Assembly (NCBI RefSeq): GCF_004349055.1
Contig: NZ_SMKX01000051.1
Coordinates: forward strand, 1 to 50,982
DNA: 50,982 nt
Direction of reading: 5' to 3'
DNA from: Kribbella antibiotica
Lineage (GTDB): Bacteria; Actinomycetota; Actinomycetes; Propionibacteriales; Kribbellaceae
This document shows, piece after piece, positions 8,903 through 17,900 of this stretch. The notes beneath the pieces were generated by a model. It had not been told where the DNA came from. It saw only the letters and a list, made by a program, of their open reading frames with translations, and ran no database searches. The first letter of the stretch is position 1; each line of letters opens with the position of its first letter. Both the position numbers and the translations under genes were made by a program.

Positions 8903-9463
8903 TCAGTCCTTCGGGCGCAGCAGAGGCCGGACGACCTCGCGGGCGTCGTGGATCCGCGACTTGACCGTGCCCAGCGGGGCCCCGACCTCTTTCGCGATCT
9001 CCTCGTAGGAGAGCCCGTAGACGTCCCGCAGGACGAGCGGGGTGACCATCTGCGGGCGGTCGCGCTCGAGCGTCTCCAGGGCCTCCAGGAGGTCCAGGCG
9101 GGTGCCTGCGATGACGCTGGTGGTGCGCGGGTCCGGCTTTTCCATGATTTCCGGGTTGTGCGCGGCCTGAGCGGTGCGCTTCAGCTTCCGGTACGTCGAA
9201 CGGGCCGAGTTGGCCGCGACCGAGTGCACCCAGGTCGAGAAGCTGCTCCGCCCGGAGTAGGTCCCGATTTTGGTGGCGACATTGAGCACTGCCTCCTGAG
9301 CCGCGTCCTCGGCGTCGGCCGAGTACGGCAGGACGCTGCGGCAGATCCGCAGCACTCGCGGGTAGACCAGCCGGAGCAGGTCGTCCATCGCGTTCTTGTC
9401 GCCGCCCTGGGCCCGCTCTGCCAGGATCGCGAGCTCGTCGGTGGGGCTGGTGCTCTCGCTCAT
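8903..9463 (-). CDS. ECF-type RNA polymerase sigma factor
   Basis: 186 residues, the usual size for an extracytoplasmic-function sigma factor. Region 2 runs through 'YSADAEDAAQEAVLNVATKIGTYSGRSSFSTWVHSVAANSARSTYRK' (in segments), with the DAEDAAQE core. Region 4 includes 'LSYEEIAKEVGAPLGTVKSRIHDAREVV', the helix-turn-helix that reads the -35 element. Region 3 is absent, as expected. No anti-sigma gene follows. The gene is divergent from the membrane Ser/Thr kinase with about 58 bases between the starts, so the two promoters overlap or sit back to back. Regulation through the kinase is an inference from position only. Confidence 0.92.
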   Translation of the reverse strand: MSESTSPTDELAILAERAQGGDKNAMDDLLRLVYPRVLRICRSVLPYSADAEDAAQEAVLNVATKIGTYSGRSSFSTWVHSVAANSARSTYRKLKRTAQAAHNPEIMEKPDPRTTSVIAGTRLDLLEALETLERDRPQMVTPLVLRDVYGLSYEEIAKEVGAPLGTVKSRIHDAREVVRPLLRPKD

Positions 9464-9508
9464 CTGCGCCTTTACTGTCTCGGGCCCGGTCAGGGACTCT
9501 CCGTACTA

Positions 9509-9522
9509 CATAATGCCTTGTA
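9509..9522 (+). promoter_or_regulatory. Candidate -10 element for a leaderless kinase transcript
   Basis: CATAAT at 9509-9514 is followed by seven bases and then ATG at 9522. This is the spacing seen when actinobacterial transcripts begin at the start codon. No ribosome-binding sequence precedes either candidate ATG (9513 or 9522). This is inference from spacing and a weak hexamer. Confidence 0.35.
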
Positions 9523-11207
9523 TGGGGGTCCCAACCAGACTAGGCCGTTACATCGTGCGCCGACGCCTGGGCTCAGGCGGTTTCGCTACGGTATGGCTCG
9601 CTCACGATGAGCAACTGGACGCCGAAGTGGCGATCAAGGTGCTCGCAGACAACTGGGGGCACGACGAGACCGTGCGCCGCCGGTTCCTCGAAGAGGGCCG
9701 GTTCCTGCGGCGTGTCGAGTCCGAACACGTCGTCCAGGTCCACGATGTAGGCGAGCTGGAGGACGGCCGGCCGTTCCTGGTGCTCACCTACGCCGACCGC
9801 GGCACGCTCGCCGACCGACTCAAGAAGGAGCCGCTGGCGCTCCCGGTGGCCGTCGACGTCGTCGTACAGATCGGCCGTGGGCTCCAGGCGCTGCACCGGC
9901 GCGGGCTGCTGCACCGCGACGTGAAGCCGGCGAACGTGCTGTTCCGCAGCACCGACGACGACGGTGAGCGCGCGGTCCTGTCCGACCTCGGCCTCGGCAA
10001 GTCCCTCGACGAGGTGTCGAGGATCACGCTCCCCGGCGGCACCCCGTCGTACGTCGCTCCCGAGCAGGCGATGGGTGAGCGGCTCGACCAGCGCGCCGAC
10101 CAGTACTCGCTGGGAGCCGTCGCGTACGCCGCCCTGACCGGCCGCTCGCCGCACCAGGTCGACGGCCTCGGCGCCGCCGGCCGCGTGAAGGCCCCGCCGC
10201 CCCCGAGCTCGCTCGGCTTCGAACTGCCGGCCCAGATCGACGCCGCGATCGTGCGCGCGCTCGACCCCGACCGGTCGAAGCGCTGGCCCGACGTGCCCAC
10301 GTTCACCCGCGAGCTGGTCGGCGCCCTCGACGAGACCACCCACGGCATCCTGGTGCGCAGCCGAGAGACCATCGAGCTCGCTGAGCCCTCGGACGACGGC
10401 GAACACACAGCCCTCAGCGACGAGAACCAGCCCACGATCATCAAGGCCGGCGCGGTGGCTGCCGAAGACGACACCGCCGCCGCCACCACCGAGCCGACCA
10501 AGCCCACCAAGAAGTCCAAGAAGGCCCGAGCCGCCGAGGCCGCCGCCGAGACCGTGGTCGTCGAGTCTGCGCCCGTCAAGACGCCGGAGCCCAGCTCAAC
10601 CGACACCGGTACGCCGCCTGTCGAGGCCGGCGCGGTGGGAATCGCCAGCGGCCTCGCCGCGACCACCCCGAAACCGCGGAAGCGCCGACGGGCCCGATGG
10701 GTGATTGCCGCCGTACTGGCTCTGGTGGTCGGAGGCGGCGCGGGCTTTGTCGGGCAGCGCTATCTGGCAGACCGGCAGTTGGTGGCCGTGAACTACGGCG
10801 GCTACTCGCTCAGCGTGCCGCGCGCCTGGCTGCACTCGGTGGCCCAGGACCCGTGGCGGCCGCCGGGCAACAACCAGAGTCTCCCCGCCGTGCAGATCAG
10901 CGAGCAGGGCAACTGGGGCTCGGGGGCCGGCATCTTCGTCGGCCAGATCGGCGTGAAAGCCGACCAGATCAAGCTCACCACCGACGGCACTTTCCAGTGC
11001 AACGTTAAGGAAGGGCCAAGCTCTGCCGGTGACGGCAAGAGCGAGGACCAGTTCTGGCGGGAATGCGGTCCGAGCGGCGGTATGCTCCTGCAACGCATCG
11101 TTGTGACGGGGACCAACGATTCGATGCTCATCCAGGTTCTGATGCCGGATGAAGACCGCGACCGGGCGAGAGAAATCGCCAATTCGGTCCGGCCCACCAC
11201 CGGCTGA
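9522..11207 (+). CDS. Membrane Ser/Thr protein kinase (PknB-like) with extracellular sensor domain
   Basis: 561 residues from ATG 9522; ATG 9513 is an alternative, and longer starts would run into the divergent sigma gene. The kinase domain (about residues 7-265) has the glycine loop 'LGSGGFATVW', the VAIK lysine, the catalytic 'LLHRDVKPANVLF', a DLG (for DFG) magnesium loop and 'GTPSYVAPEQ'. An Ala/Pro/Lys-rich acidic linker follows. A single membrane helix at about 391-412 (WVIAAVLALVVGGGAGFVG) leads to an outside domain of about 145 residues. That domain has no PASTA repeats and ends with a 'LIQVLMPDEDRDRAREIANSVR' helix, recalling the C-termini of exported proteins encoded at 11392-12123, 12239-12943 and 42611-43183. 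It probably signals from envelope to cytoplasm. Confidence 0.92.
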   Translation: MGVPTRLGRYIVRRRLGSGGFATVWLAHDEQLDAEVAIKVLADNWGHDETVRRRFLEEGRFLRRVESEHVVQVHDVGELEDGRPFLVLTYADRGTLADRLKKEPLALPVAVDVVVQIGRGLQALHRRGLLHRDVKPANVLFRSTDDDGERAVLSDLGLGKSLDEVSRITLPGGTPSYVAPEQAMGERLDQRADQYSLGAVAYAALTGRSPHQVDGLGAAGRVKAPPPPSSLGFELPAQIDAAIVRALDPDRSKRWPDVPTFTRELVGALDETTHGILVRSRETIELAEPSDDGEHTALSDENQPTIIKAGAVAAEDDTAAATTEPTKPTKKSKKARAAEAAAETVVVESAPVKTPEPSSTDTGTPPVEAGAVGIASGLAATTPKPRKRRRARWVIAAVLALVVGGGAGFVGQRYLADRQLVAVNYGGYSLSVPRAWLHSVAQDPWRPPGNNQSLPAVQISEQGNWGSGAGIFVGQIGVKADQIKLTTDGTFQCNVKEGPSSAGDGKSEDQFWRECGPSGGMLLQRIVVTGTNDSMLIQVLMPDEDRDRAREIANSVRPTTG

Positions 11208-11267
11208 GGCCACAGGGGGGATGAGCGCCCTGCCCGCTTGTGCTCAACCCTGTCTGAGGAAACCCCT

Positions 11268-11384
11268 GTGCGTATCGCCACGGACCGGCTCCGGCCGTCC
11301 CCTGCCCTGATCCAGTCCACCCGCCGCCGCTTCTACCGGCTGCGCTCCAGCATCTTCCGCACCATCTGGCCGGTCGACTGCTAG
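11268..11384 (+). CDS. Possible small basic protein of 38 residues
   Basis: A GTG-started frame of 38 codons between the kinase stop and the convergent exported-protein gene. GAGGA (11256-11260) lies seven bases before the start and could serve as a ribosome site. The product would be strongly basic (many Arg) and end in 'IWPVDC'. I do not recognise it. It could equally be chance in a high-GC spacer. Confidence 0.3.
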   Translation: MRIATDRLRPSPALIQSTRRRFYRLRSSIFRTIWPVDC

Positions 11385-11391
11385 TCGGTCC

Positions 11392-12123
11392 TCAGGACGG
11401 CGCGACCGGAGAGTCGCGCCGCTCCACACTCTGCGAGGCGTGGTCCATCACGTCTTGCAGGGCCTTCGCATCCTTTGGAAGCCCAGTGACGCTCAGTTCG
11501 ACGGCCACCTTGCCGCTGTCGTCTGCGACCCACCGGACGATGACCCGGCGCAGACTCGGCAAGGCTGCGATTTCGGCTGGCGGTACCCACTCGTAGATCA
11601 GCGTCGCGGTGTCGCCGTCGTCGACCTCGTCGACATACCGGACCTGCTGACTCGCGTCGAGTTTGTCCAGACGCTTGATCAACGCCGCCATGGAGGCGGC
11701 CGGCGGCCGCGTGAGAGGGAAACCGCCCTGCACCCGCAAGTAGCGTTTGAGGGTCTCGTTGAAGCGTGCGGTGTCCCTGTCGGTCTGGGGCGTGTACGTC
11801 CAGCCGTCCGGGGCCTCCAGGGAGATCTCTGACTCGAGGGTGCCCTGCACCTTGAAGGTGTGCGTCCGATACGTCAGATCCTTGACCAGCAACGCCTTGC
11901 TGTTGTCCGGCACGGGCTTGCGTGAGTCGACCGGAACAGGCGTCGTGGTCGGCGATGCCGGCGTCGGCGGCAGGCTGAGCTGGCCGAGTGGCAGCGGCTT
12001 GCCCGTGGCAGTGACCGAGCTGTCGGCTGCGGTCAGCCAGCCCACGCCGTACCCGCCCGCGCCGCCGAGGGCCACTATCGCCACCAGGCCGGACGCGAGC
12101 AATGCTGTCCCCCGACGTGCCAT
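11392..12123 (-). CDS. Membrane-anchored exported protein, paralogue of the next gene
   Basis: 243 residues. An N-terminal hydrophobic segment (LLASGLVAIVALGGAGGYGVGW) acts as signal anchor, followed by a Pro/Thr-rich linker and an outside domain. No lipobox cysteine is visible. The domain has a 'LEAPDGWTYTPQTDRDTARF' strand pair and ends with 'ELSVTGLPKDAKALQDVM'. The same ending pattern occurs in the gene at 12239-12943 and in the secreted protein at 42611-43183. The layout recalls actinobacterial LpqN-like envelope proteins, but I cannot name the family with confidence. It is minus strand, directly downstream of its paralogue, and convergent with the Ser/Thr kinase whose outside domain shows a related helical ending. 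Confidence 0.75.
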   Translation of the reverse strand: MARRGTALLASGLVAIVALGGAGGYGVGWLTAADSSVTATGKPLPLGQLSLPPTPASPTTTPVPVDSRKPVPDNSKALLVKDLTYRTHTFKVQGTLESEISLEAPDGWTYTPQTDRDTARFNETLKRYLRVQGGFPLTRPPAASMAALIKRLDKLDASQQVRYVDEVDDGDTATLIYEWVPPAEIAALPSLRRVIVRWVADDSGKVAVELSVTGLPKDAKALQDVMDHASQSVERRDSPVAPS

Positions 12124-12238
12124 CCGCGCCTCACCTCCCCAGAAATCGTCTACTGGAGGAGACCGCGGACTCCGGTTCGGGGTTGCCTCAACCGGGTAAC
12201 AATTCCGTGAAATTCGACCAGCGTGAACCGAGATTGTC

Positions 12239-12943
12239 TCAGTCCTGCAGTGTCACTGTCTCCGCGGCCTTGGCGGCGATCGCGTCCAGTGCGTCCTGGT
12301 CCTGCGGCAAACCGGTGATCGCCATCTCGACATCCGCGCCGGCCTGCCCGCCGGTGGCGACGTACTGCACGATCACATCCCGGGTCCATTGGTCCGGAAT
12401 GTAGGAGTACGTCACGGTCGAGACCCGCCGCGGCTGCCCGTCCTGCCCGGTGGTGCTGTCGTCCGACTGCCCGAGGAGCTTGAAGTTCTGCTCGTAAGGG
12501 ATCGTCGTGTCCAGGGTCGGGACCAATTGATCCCGGCGCTGTTTCGGGTTCTGCTTGACCGGATGGACCGGCTTGAAGCGGATCCAGCGCGTGCGCCGGA
12601 GGTCCTGGAACTTGACCTCACCCGTGTCGAGGATCTTCTTCTCCCAGCCGATCGGGATCCGGACCGACAACTGCACAGCCGGTGCATCCGCCAGATCAAC
12701 GGTGAAGTGCTGCGTATTGAAGTCCAGGTTGTCCGGGTCCAGACCCTTGAGATCGTTCTTCACCGGTGTCTTCAAGGTGGGCTTCGCACTCGGCGACACC
12801 GTCAACCCGCCCAGCGGAGCCGGAACTCCGGACACCAGCACGGACGACGGGTTCGTCAGCTCTCCACCGAAGTAGCCGCCGGCTACGCCAAGCACGGTGG
12901 CGAACAACAGCCCGCCCACCAGTACTGTCCGCTTCGCCCGCAC
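12239..12943 (-). CDS. Membrane-anchored exported protein, paralogue of the preceding gene
   Basis: 234 residues. A signal-anchor helix (VLVGGLLFATVLGVAGGYFGG) at residues 7-27 is followed by a Pro/Lys-rich linker and an outside domain with 'VRIPIGWEKKILDTGEVKFQ' and a 'DVEMAITGLPQDQDALDAI' ending. Length, layout and ending match the gene at 11392-12123, so the two are tandem duplicates that have diverged. There is about 115 bases between them with no obvious hairpin; they may be transcribed together. A role in sensing or maintaining the envelope next to the kinase is inference only. Confidence 0.75.
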   Translation of the reverse strand: MRAKRTVLVGGLLFATVLGVAGGYFGGELTNPSSVLVSGVPAPLGGLTVSPSAKPTLKTPVKNDLKGLDPDNLDFNTQHFTVDLADAPAVQLSVRIPIGWEKKILDTGEVKFQDLRRTRWIRFKPVHPVKQNPKQRRDQLVPTLDTTIPYEQNFKLLGQSDDSTTGQDGQPRRVSTVTYSYIPDQWTRDVIVQYVATGGQAGADVEMAITGLPQDQDALDAIAAKAAETVTLQD

Positions 12944-12994
12944 CGGGTCATCTTCTCAGGCAACCGGCCCTCGAAACCAAACGGCTCACGTGTG

Positions 12995-14437
12995 TCAGTA
13001 GACCTCTATGCGGTCGAGGCTGATGATCGAGCTTCCGGCGGACGGGTTGCGGTCGCCGGTGACTCGGACTTTGAGGGTGTGCTGACCGGCGGCGAGGGCG
13101 GGGCTGAGGTAGGTGAGGTGTTCGCCTACTCGGATGGAGCTGTAGTAGTCGACGCGTTGTTCGGGGCCGCCGTCGATGGAGATTCCGGCGATGCCGTTGC
13201 CGGTGTCTTTGACGCTGAGGAGGGCTACGCGGGTGCCGGTGAAGCGGATGGTGGCGGTGGCGTTGGTTTCGCCGCTCCAGTGGTCGTCGGACCAGAAGCA
13301 TTGGTTGCCGCATCCGGATCCGGAGCTCCAGTTACCGGCGTACTCGACCTGGTTGAGGCCGGTGCCGACCTGGGTGTCGTTGATCCAGTAGTTGGCCGAG
13401 CCGGGGTCGCCCGACGGAAGGCTCTGGGTGGCGCCGGCGGCGAGTGGGCTGCCGAGGTTCGGCGTACCGTCGGCGTTCCAGCTGATCTTCTGGGCACGTG
13501 AGGTGCGGAAGTCGTAGGTGTAGGTGCTGGTGTTCTTGCCGTGGTAGGCGATCCAGTCCTGGGTGCCGTCGGGGGACTTGAAGAACGAGTGGTGGCCGGG
13601 GCCCCAGACGCCGGTGGAGTCGTTGCGGGAGAAGATCGGGCCGGGGTGCTGCTGCCAGTTCGCGGCGACCATCGGGTCGGCGTTGTTGGCCAGGCTCTTC
13701 ATCCAGAGTTGATAGTCCGGCTTGCCGGTGTCGCAGGTCGAGTACGTGAGGAAGATCCGGTCGCGCCCGTACAGAGGCGTCGGACCTTCGCGGACCTCGT
13801 TGCACCCACCGTCGGCCGGGATCGCGACGCGTGCGCCGGTCGACGTCCACGGATTGCTCATCCGCACGATGTAGAGCTGCTGCGGTCCGCCCATACCGCG
13901 GCCGGGTCCGGTCCAGACGAAGTACTGCTGGCCGTTGACGGTGATCGGCTCACCGTCGATCGCGTACTCGCCGAAGTCGGCGATCTTCGCCTTGAACGAG
14001 TATGGGCCGATCGGGTCGTTGCCCGCGGACTCGAGCACGTACATGCGGTGGCTGGAGTCCACGCCGTCGGAGGCCGTGTAGTAGATGTACCAACGGTTCC
14101 CGACATGCCGGAACGCCGGCGCCCACATCTGTGTGTTGCGTGTGGTGTTGCTGTCGCGCCACACCACCTGCTCGGGCTGAATCAGTAGCGTGGCAAGGCT
14201 GTTCGACGACCAGATGCCGATCCGGTCGCCGCGGGTCGTGGCGACGTAGTACTTGCCGTTGTAGAACATCAGCGACGGATCCGCCGAAGGGTTCACCGGG
14301 TTCCGGAAGGTTTGCGACATCGCCGCGTGCTCCTGTACTTCGGCTGCGGGCGCGGTGCTCACCAGGGTGCCGGTCAGCAGGGTGGCGAGCAACCCAGTAG
14401 CGAACAACCTAGTGAGGATGGGGCGGGCGAACCTCAT
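12995..14437 (-). CDS. Secreted GH43-family glycoside hydrolase with C-terminal accessory domain
   Basis: 480 residues from ATG 14437, chosen because AAGAGG lies upstream and a clear signal peptide follows (LFATGLLATLLTGTLVSTAPAAE). The five-bladed propeller begins at 'RNPVNPSADPSLMFYNGKYY', with the catalytic-base Asp in 'ADPS'. The pKa-modulating Asp is in 'YAIDGEPI' and the acid Glu in 'NEVREGPTPLY', so all three GH43 residues are present. These enzymes remove arabinose or xylose residues from plant polysaccharides outside the cell. The last 130 residues (from about 'YWINDTQVGTGLNQ') form a separate beta domain of carbohydrate-binding type, with a CGNQCFW cysteine pair. Sugar specificity cannot be set from sequence. 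Confidence 0.88.
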   Translation of the reverse strand: MRFARPILTRLFATGLLATLLTGTLVSTAPAAEVQEHAAMSQTFRNPVNPSADPSLMFYNGKYYVATTRGDRIGIWSSNSLATLLIQPEQVVWRDSNTTRNTQMWAPAFRHVGNRWYIYYTASDGVDSSHRMYVLESAGNDPIGPYSFKAKIADFGEYAIDGEPITVNGQQYFVWTGPGRGMGGPQQLYIVRMSNPWTSTGARVAIPADGGCNEVREGPTPLYGRDRIFLTYSTCDTGKPDYQLWMKSLANNADPMVAANWQQHPGPIFSRNDSTGVWGPGHHSFFKSPDGTQDWIAYHGKNTSTYTYDFRTSRAQKISWNADGTPNLGSPLAAGATQSLPSGDPGSANYWINDTQVGTGLNQVEYAGNWSSGSGCGNQCFWSDDHWSGETNATATIRFTGTRVALLSVKDTGNGIAGISIDGGPEQRVDYYSSIRVGEHLTYLSPALAAGQHTLKVRVTGDRNPSAGSSIISLDRIEVY

Positions 14438-14464
14438 GGCAAGACCTCTTCCGAGCCGCTGTGC

Positions 14465-14509
14465 CAACGTTGTAGAAGCTCTTTGTACCGGCACCTGTAC
14501 GACGTTGTA
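14465..14509. promoter_or_regulatory. Pair of CG-centred palindromes upstream of the GH43 gene, candidate LacI-type operators
   Basis: ACGTTGTA occurs twice (14467-14474 and 14502-14509), 35 bases apart, just upstream of the GH43 start. The first lies in the perfect palindrome CAACGTTG (14465-14472). The second lies in TACGACGTTGTA (14498-14509), which pairs at five of six positions. CG-centred palindromes are typical of LacI-family sugar repressors, but no such regulator gene is in the window. Confidence 0.35.
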
Positions 14510-14587
14510 AACAGCCTGCACCAGGATCGAAGCGACACTACGTAGCCGGATCGAGACCTGGGCAGGGCTTGCGAACCCTGGTAACCG

Positions 14588-17245
14588 ATGGTCACGCGGC
14601 GTCATCATGGGGCGATGTTGGGGGAATCAGCAGGGACCAAGGGTGAGGCCACGATCGAGCAGATCGGCCGCCGCCGAACGTTCACCAGGACGCTGCAACT
14701 CGCGATCGTCCTGGTCGTCGTCCAGTGGCCGATGCGGCAGGCAGTCCAAGCCGGAGTCGACTGCGAGATCCCCGGCCGGCTGTCGTTGCTGGTCGACGGG
14801 ACCTTCATCGTGGCCTACGTCTACGCGTCGTACCGGGCTTACAAATACATCCGGTTCCTGAATCGCCAGTCCTGGCGCAAGGTTGCGGCCGTCGGCGCCT
14901 GGCTCGTCTTCGGTGCCGCGATCCTCGACATCGTCGAAGACATCAAGCTCTGGCAGAACTTCGGCGGCGCCGCCTGCGCCGACCTGTCGACCGGCCTGCT
15001 CACCACAGTGATGGTCGGCGTCTTCGTGGCCGGTTGGCTTGTGCTTGCCGTCAGCTACTTCGCCACTAGTCGCTTCGGGCAACAGAAGCTGTACGGCGTT
15101 GAGCTCGCCGCGCCGGCCAAGTTCACCCCGAGCCAGGAGGCGGTGAGCCCCGACGCCGGCAAGCTGATCATCACCTGCTCGGGCGGCGGAATCCGATCAG
15201 CCTCTTTCTGTCTCGGCGCCCTGCAACACCTGCGCGAACTCGGCTTGTACGACAAGGCATCCACCGTCATCGGCGTGAGCGGCGGCGGCTACACCGCAGC
15301 CGCCTTCCACGTCCTGCGTCGCGAGGTCGACGACCCGTTCGCCCAAGGCTCACCCGAGCTCGCCCGCCTCCGCCGTCAAACGCGGTACCTCCTCCAAGGC
15401 GGTCGCGCGATCTTCCTGGCCGGCCTGTCCGTCCTGTTCGGTCTCGTCGTCAACCTGCTGCTGATCGGCATCACGTTGCGCGCGATCGCCTGGGTCCTCG
15501 GCTGGTTCCTCGGCCACGAGGGCGTGATCCGCGATATCAACAGCGAGATCCAGGTGACCTGGCGACCTGACGGTTCCTGGAACTTCCTCATCGTGGCCGG
15601 CGGCTTGATCGCAGTCAGCGCAACCGCCTTCGTGATCGAGAAGATCTGGGATCGCTGGGCCCGCATGCCCGATGTGGTCCGGATGGTCCTCGCCTCGATC
15701 GGCAGCGTCTCCCTCCGGTACGGCGTACCTGTCGCGATCCTGCTCCTCGGCGTACCAGGCGGTCTCTACCTGATCGGCCAGCTGCCCGGTGATTCCGGAT
15801 TGCCGTCCGGCCTGCTGGCGTTGGTGGATCCGACGCAGCAAGGCGTGACGTCGTTCAGTGCCTTGGTCGTCGTACTGATCGGGCTCGGCCGCTCGGTGTG
15901 GAACGGATTGGCTGCCGAGGGCAAGGAATCGACCAAGCTCAAGGACCGCATCCTCGCCTTCGCCCAGACCAAGCTCGCGCCCTGGGCCGGGACCATCATC
16001 ATCGGCATCGCCGCCGCCATCGTGTTGCTGCGCTGGACCGGCGGCTACGCAACCGAAAAGTCGTTCGCCTCGGACTGGGGCGTCGCGGTGATCCTCGGCT
16101 CGATTGCCGTTGCCATCAAGGTGTTCACCGACGCGAACCGCACCTCGCTGCATTCGTTCTACCGCGAGCGGCTGTCGCGCGCGTTCCTGGTCGAGCGTAA
16201 GGAGAACGGTTCCGCGGCCTCGATCGACTACTACAAACGCCTGCGCTACTCGAGCTGGGCCCAGCCGAACAAGGCCGGTCCCCGGCTGGTGATCGCCGGT
16301 GTCGCGAACGTCGAGGACGCCGACTTCGTCCCGACCCAACGCGACTGCGTGCCGTTCATCTTCGAGTCCGACCAGATCGGCATCATCGGCGACCGTTCAC
16401 TGCCGGACGGCGGCCGCCGCCGTACCGCGGACTACGAGCGCGAGGCGGATGTCCTGCTCCGCGAGGTGACGGTGCCGGCCGCGATGGCGATGAGCGGTGC
16501 CGCGGTGAGTCCGTTGACCGGTCGCGTGAACGGGCGGACCAGGCCGGTCCGCGTGCTGCTCGCCGTACTGAATGCACGCCTTGGTGTCTGGCTGCCCAAC
16601 CCCTACTGGAACAACCACGTCGACGACACCTTCCCGCCGGTCACGGGTTTCTTCCCCACCCTCAGCCGGTACGTCGGCAGTGTCATCGACAAGCCTGGTC
16701 CGTATCGCCTGTTGCGCGAGGCGGTCGGCTCGCCGTCGATGTACGACCGGCGGATCTACGTCACCGACGGCGGTCACTACGACAACCTCGGCCTGGTCGA
16801 GGCGCTGCGCCGCAAGCCGAAGCAGGTGATCGTGATCGACGCCTCGAACGATGCCGAGGATCGGTTCAGCGCACTGGCCGAGGCGATCGCGACGGCCCGG
16901 ATGGATCACGGCATCCAGATCGACGTGGACCCGAAGCCGATGATCCGCGGCGGCAAGTCCCGCGCGGACCGGGCCTGGGTCTACGGGATCGCGACGCATC
17001 CCCAGGCCGAGGGTGAAGAGGCGCCGTACAAGACGGAGATCTTTCTGGTGAAGGCGGTCCTCACGAGCCAGCTCGGCTGGGATCTCGAGGTCTATGCCGG
17101 CCGGAATCCGGCCTTCCCGCGGACGGCGACCAGCGATCAGTTCTACGACGAGTGGGACTTCGAGGCGTATCGCTCGCTCGGCTACTCGCTGGCCGAATCG
17201 CTCACCGGTCACCACCGGGTCCGGGACCGGCTCGCCGATCTCTGA
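14588..17245 (+). CDS. Large patatin-like phospholipase with membrane segments inserted in the catalytic domain
   Basis: 885 residues; ATG 14615 is an alternative start. Two or three membrane helices occupy residues about 33-160. The patatin fold starts at residue about 195 with the oxyanion-hole loop 'CSGGGIRSASF'. The nucleophile elbow 'IGVSGGGYTAAA' follows at about 228, and the catalytic Asp is far downstream in 'VTDGGHYDNLGLVEAL' at about 725. Between nucleophile and Asp lie five or six hydrophobic segments (about residues 280-510). The Ser-Asp dyad is complete, so lipid acyl hydrolase activity at the membrane is likely. The gene starts close to, and divergent from, the GH43 gene. No operon partner is evident downstream. 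Confidence 0.82.
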   Translation: MVTRRHHGAMLGESAGTKGEATIEQIGRRRTFTRTLQLAIVLVVVQWPMRQAVQAGVDCEIPGRLSLLVDGTFIVAYVYASYRAYKYIRFLNRQSWRKVAAVGAWLVFGAAILDIVEDIKLWQNFGGAACADLSTGLLTTVMVGVFVAGWLVLAVSYFATSRFGQQKLYGVELAAPAKFTPSQEAVSPDAGKLIITCSGGGIRSASFCLGALQHLRELGLYDKASTVIGVSGGGYTAAAFHVLRREVDDPFAQGSPELARLRRQTRYLLQGGRAIFLAGLSVLFGLVVNLLLIGITLRAIAWVLGWFLGHEGVIRDINSEIQVTWRPDGSWNFLIVAGGLIAVSATAFVIEKIWDRWARMPDVVRMVLASIGSVSLRYGVPVAILLLGVPGGLYLIGQLPGDSGLPSGLLALVDPTQQGVTSFSALVVVLIGLGRSVWNGLAAEGKESTKLKDRILAFAQTKLAPWAGTIIIGIAAAIVLLRWTGGYATEKSFASDWGVAVILGSIAVAIKVFTDANRTSLHSFYRERLSRAFLVERKENGSAASIDYYKRLRYSSWAQPNKAGPRLVIAGVANVEDADFVPTQRDCVPFIFESDQIGIIGDRSLPDGGRRRTADYEREADVLLREVTVPAAMAMSGAAVSPLTGRVNGRTRPVRVLLAVLNARLGVWLPNPYWNNHVDDTFPPVTGFFPTLSRYVGSVIDKPGPYRLLREAVGSPSMYDRRIYVTDGGHYDNLGLVEALRRKPKQVIVIDASNDAEDRFSALAEAIATARMDHGIQIDVDPKPMIRGGKSRADRAWVYGIATHPQAEGEEAPYKTEIFLVKAVLTSQLGWDLEVYAGRNPAFPRTATSDQFYDEWDFEAYRSLGYSLAESLTGHHRVRDRLADL

Positions 17246-17533
17246 ATCGCCTTACAGGCAACGGAGCCAGGCAACGGAGTGTTACTGAACCGGTTATCTC
17301 CGTAATTAACCCACGCCCTGTGGAAAAGGCAGCAGCTGATCCTGCAGGCGCACGTGCAGTCCGCCTAGTGAGCTTCTGCTTGCCGCGCCGCAATCCGGGT
17401 GATGTCATGGCGGCTTGCGCCAGGAAAACTTTACGAAGATTTGGTCGTGACGTTCGGCGCGCCAGGTCGTTGATCAGTCAGACAGTTCGGATCAACGGCA
17501 CAGATTTACTGGGGAATCTGGGAAGGACCGCCC

Positions 17534-17767
17534 GTGTACCGATTTAATCCGCCACCCGACTGGCCTGAGTTGCCGAGCGATTCCTGGCAGCCGCCGCCCG
17601 GTTGGGAGCCGGACCCTGCCTGGCCGGACGCCCCGGATGACTGGGGTTTCTGGGTCGGCCGTGCCGGGCGCCCCGCCGTCGGCCCGTTCGGGGCCTTCGG
17701 CTCCGTCGACGCTGGCCGCCTCGAGTTGGCCACAGCTGACCCGTCCCTCGTTCTGATGCACGCCTGA
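17534..17767 (+). CDS. Small Pro/Trp-rich protein
   Basis: 77 residues from a GTG with a good ribosome site (GGAAGGA at 17521-17527). The sequence is dominated by Trp-Pro patterns (PPPDWPELP, WQPPPGWEPDPAWPDAP, DWGFWVGRAG). Such 'PPGWxPDPxWP' segments are common in actinobacterial small or membrane proteins, but the function is unknown to me. It is flanked upstream by about 290 bases with no gene I can support, and downstream by a strong hairpin. It is probably a single-gene transcript. Confidence 0.6.
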   Translation: MYRFNPPPDWPELPSDSWQPPPGWEPDPAWPDAPDDWGFWVGRAGRPAVGPFGAFGSVDAGRLELATADPSLVLMHA

Positions 17768-17839
17768 GCTGCACCCCGAGTCCTGGTGTCACCAGCTGTT
17801 CGCCCCGCCTACTACAGGCGCAGTCGGCGGGCCGCGAAC

Positions 17840-17873
17840 CGGCTCCCGTCCGCCCCCGAGGCGACGGGAGCCG
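17840..17873 (+). terminator. Hairpin terminator after the small Pro/Trp-rich gene
   Basis: Perfect 11-bp arms CGGCTCCCGTC (17840-17850) and GACGGGAGCCG (17863-17873) with a 12-base loop, followed by a moderately T-rich stretch. It isolates the small gene from the sugar-kinase operon. Confidence 0.6.
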
Positions 17874-17900
17874 ACTCGTTCTAGCTTCTTAACACTCTCT

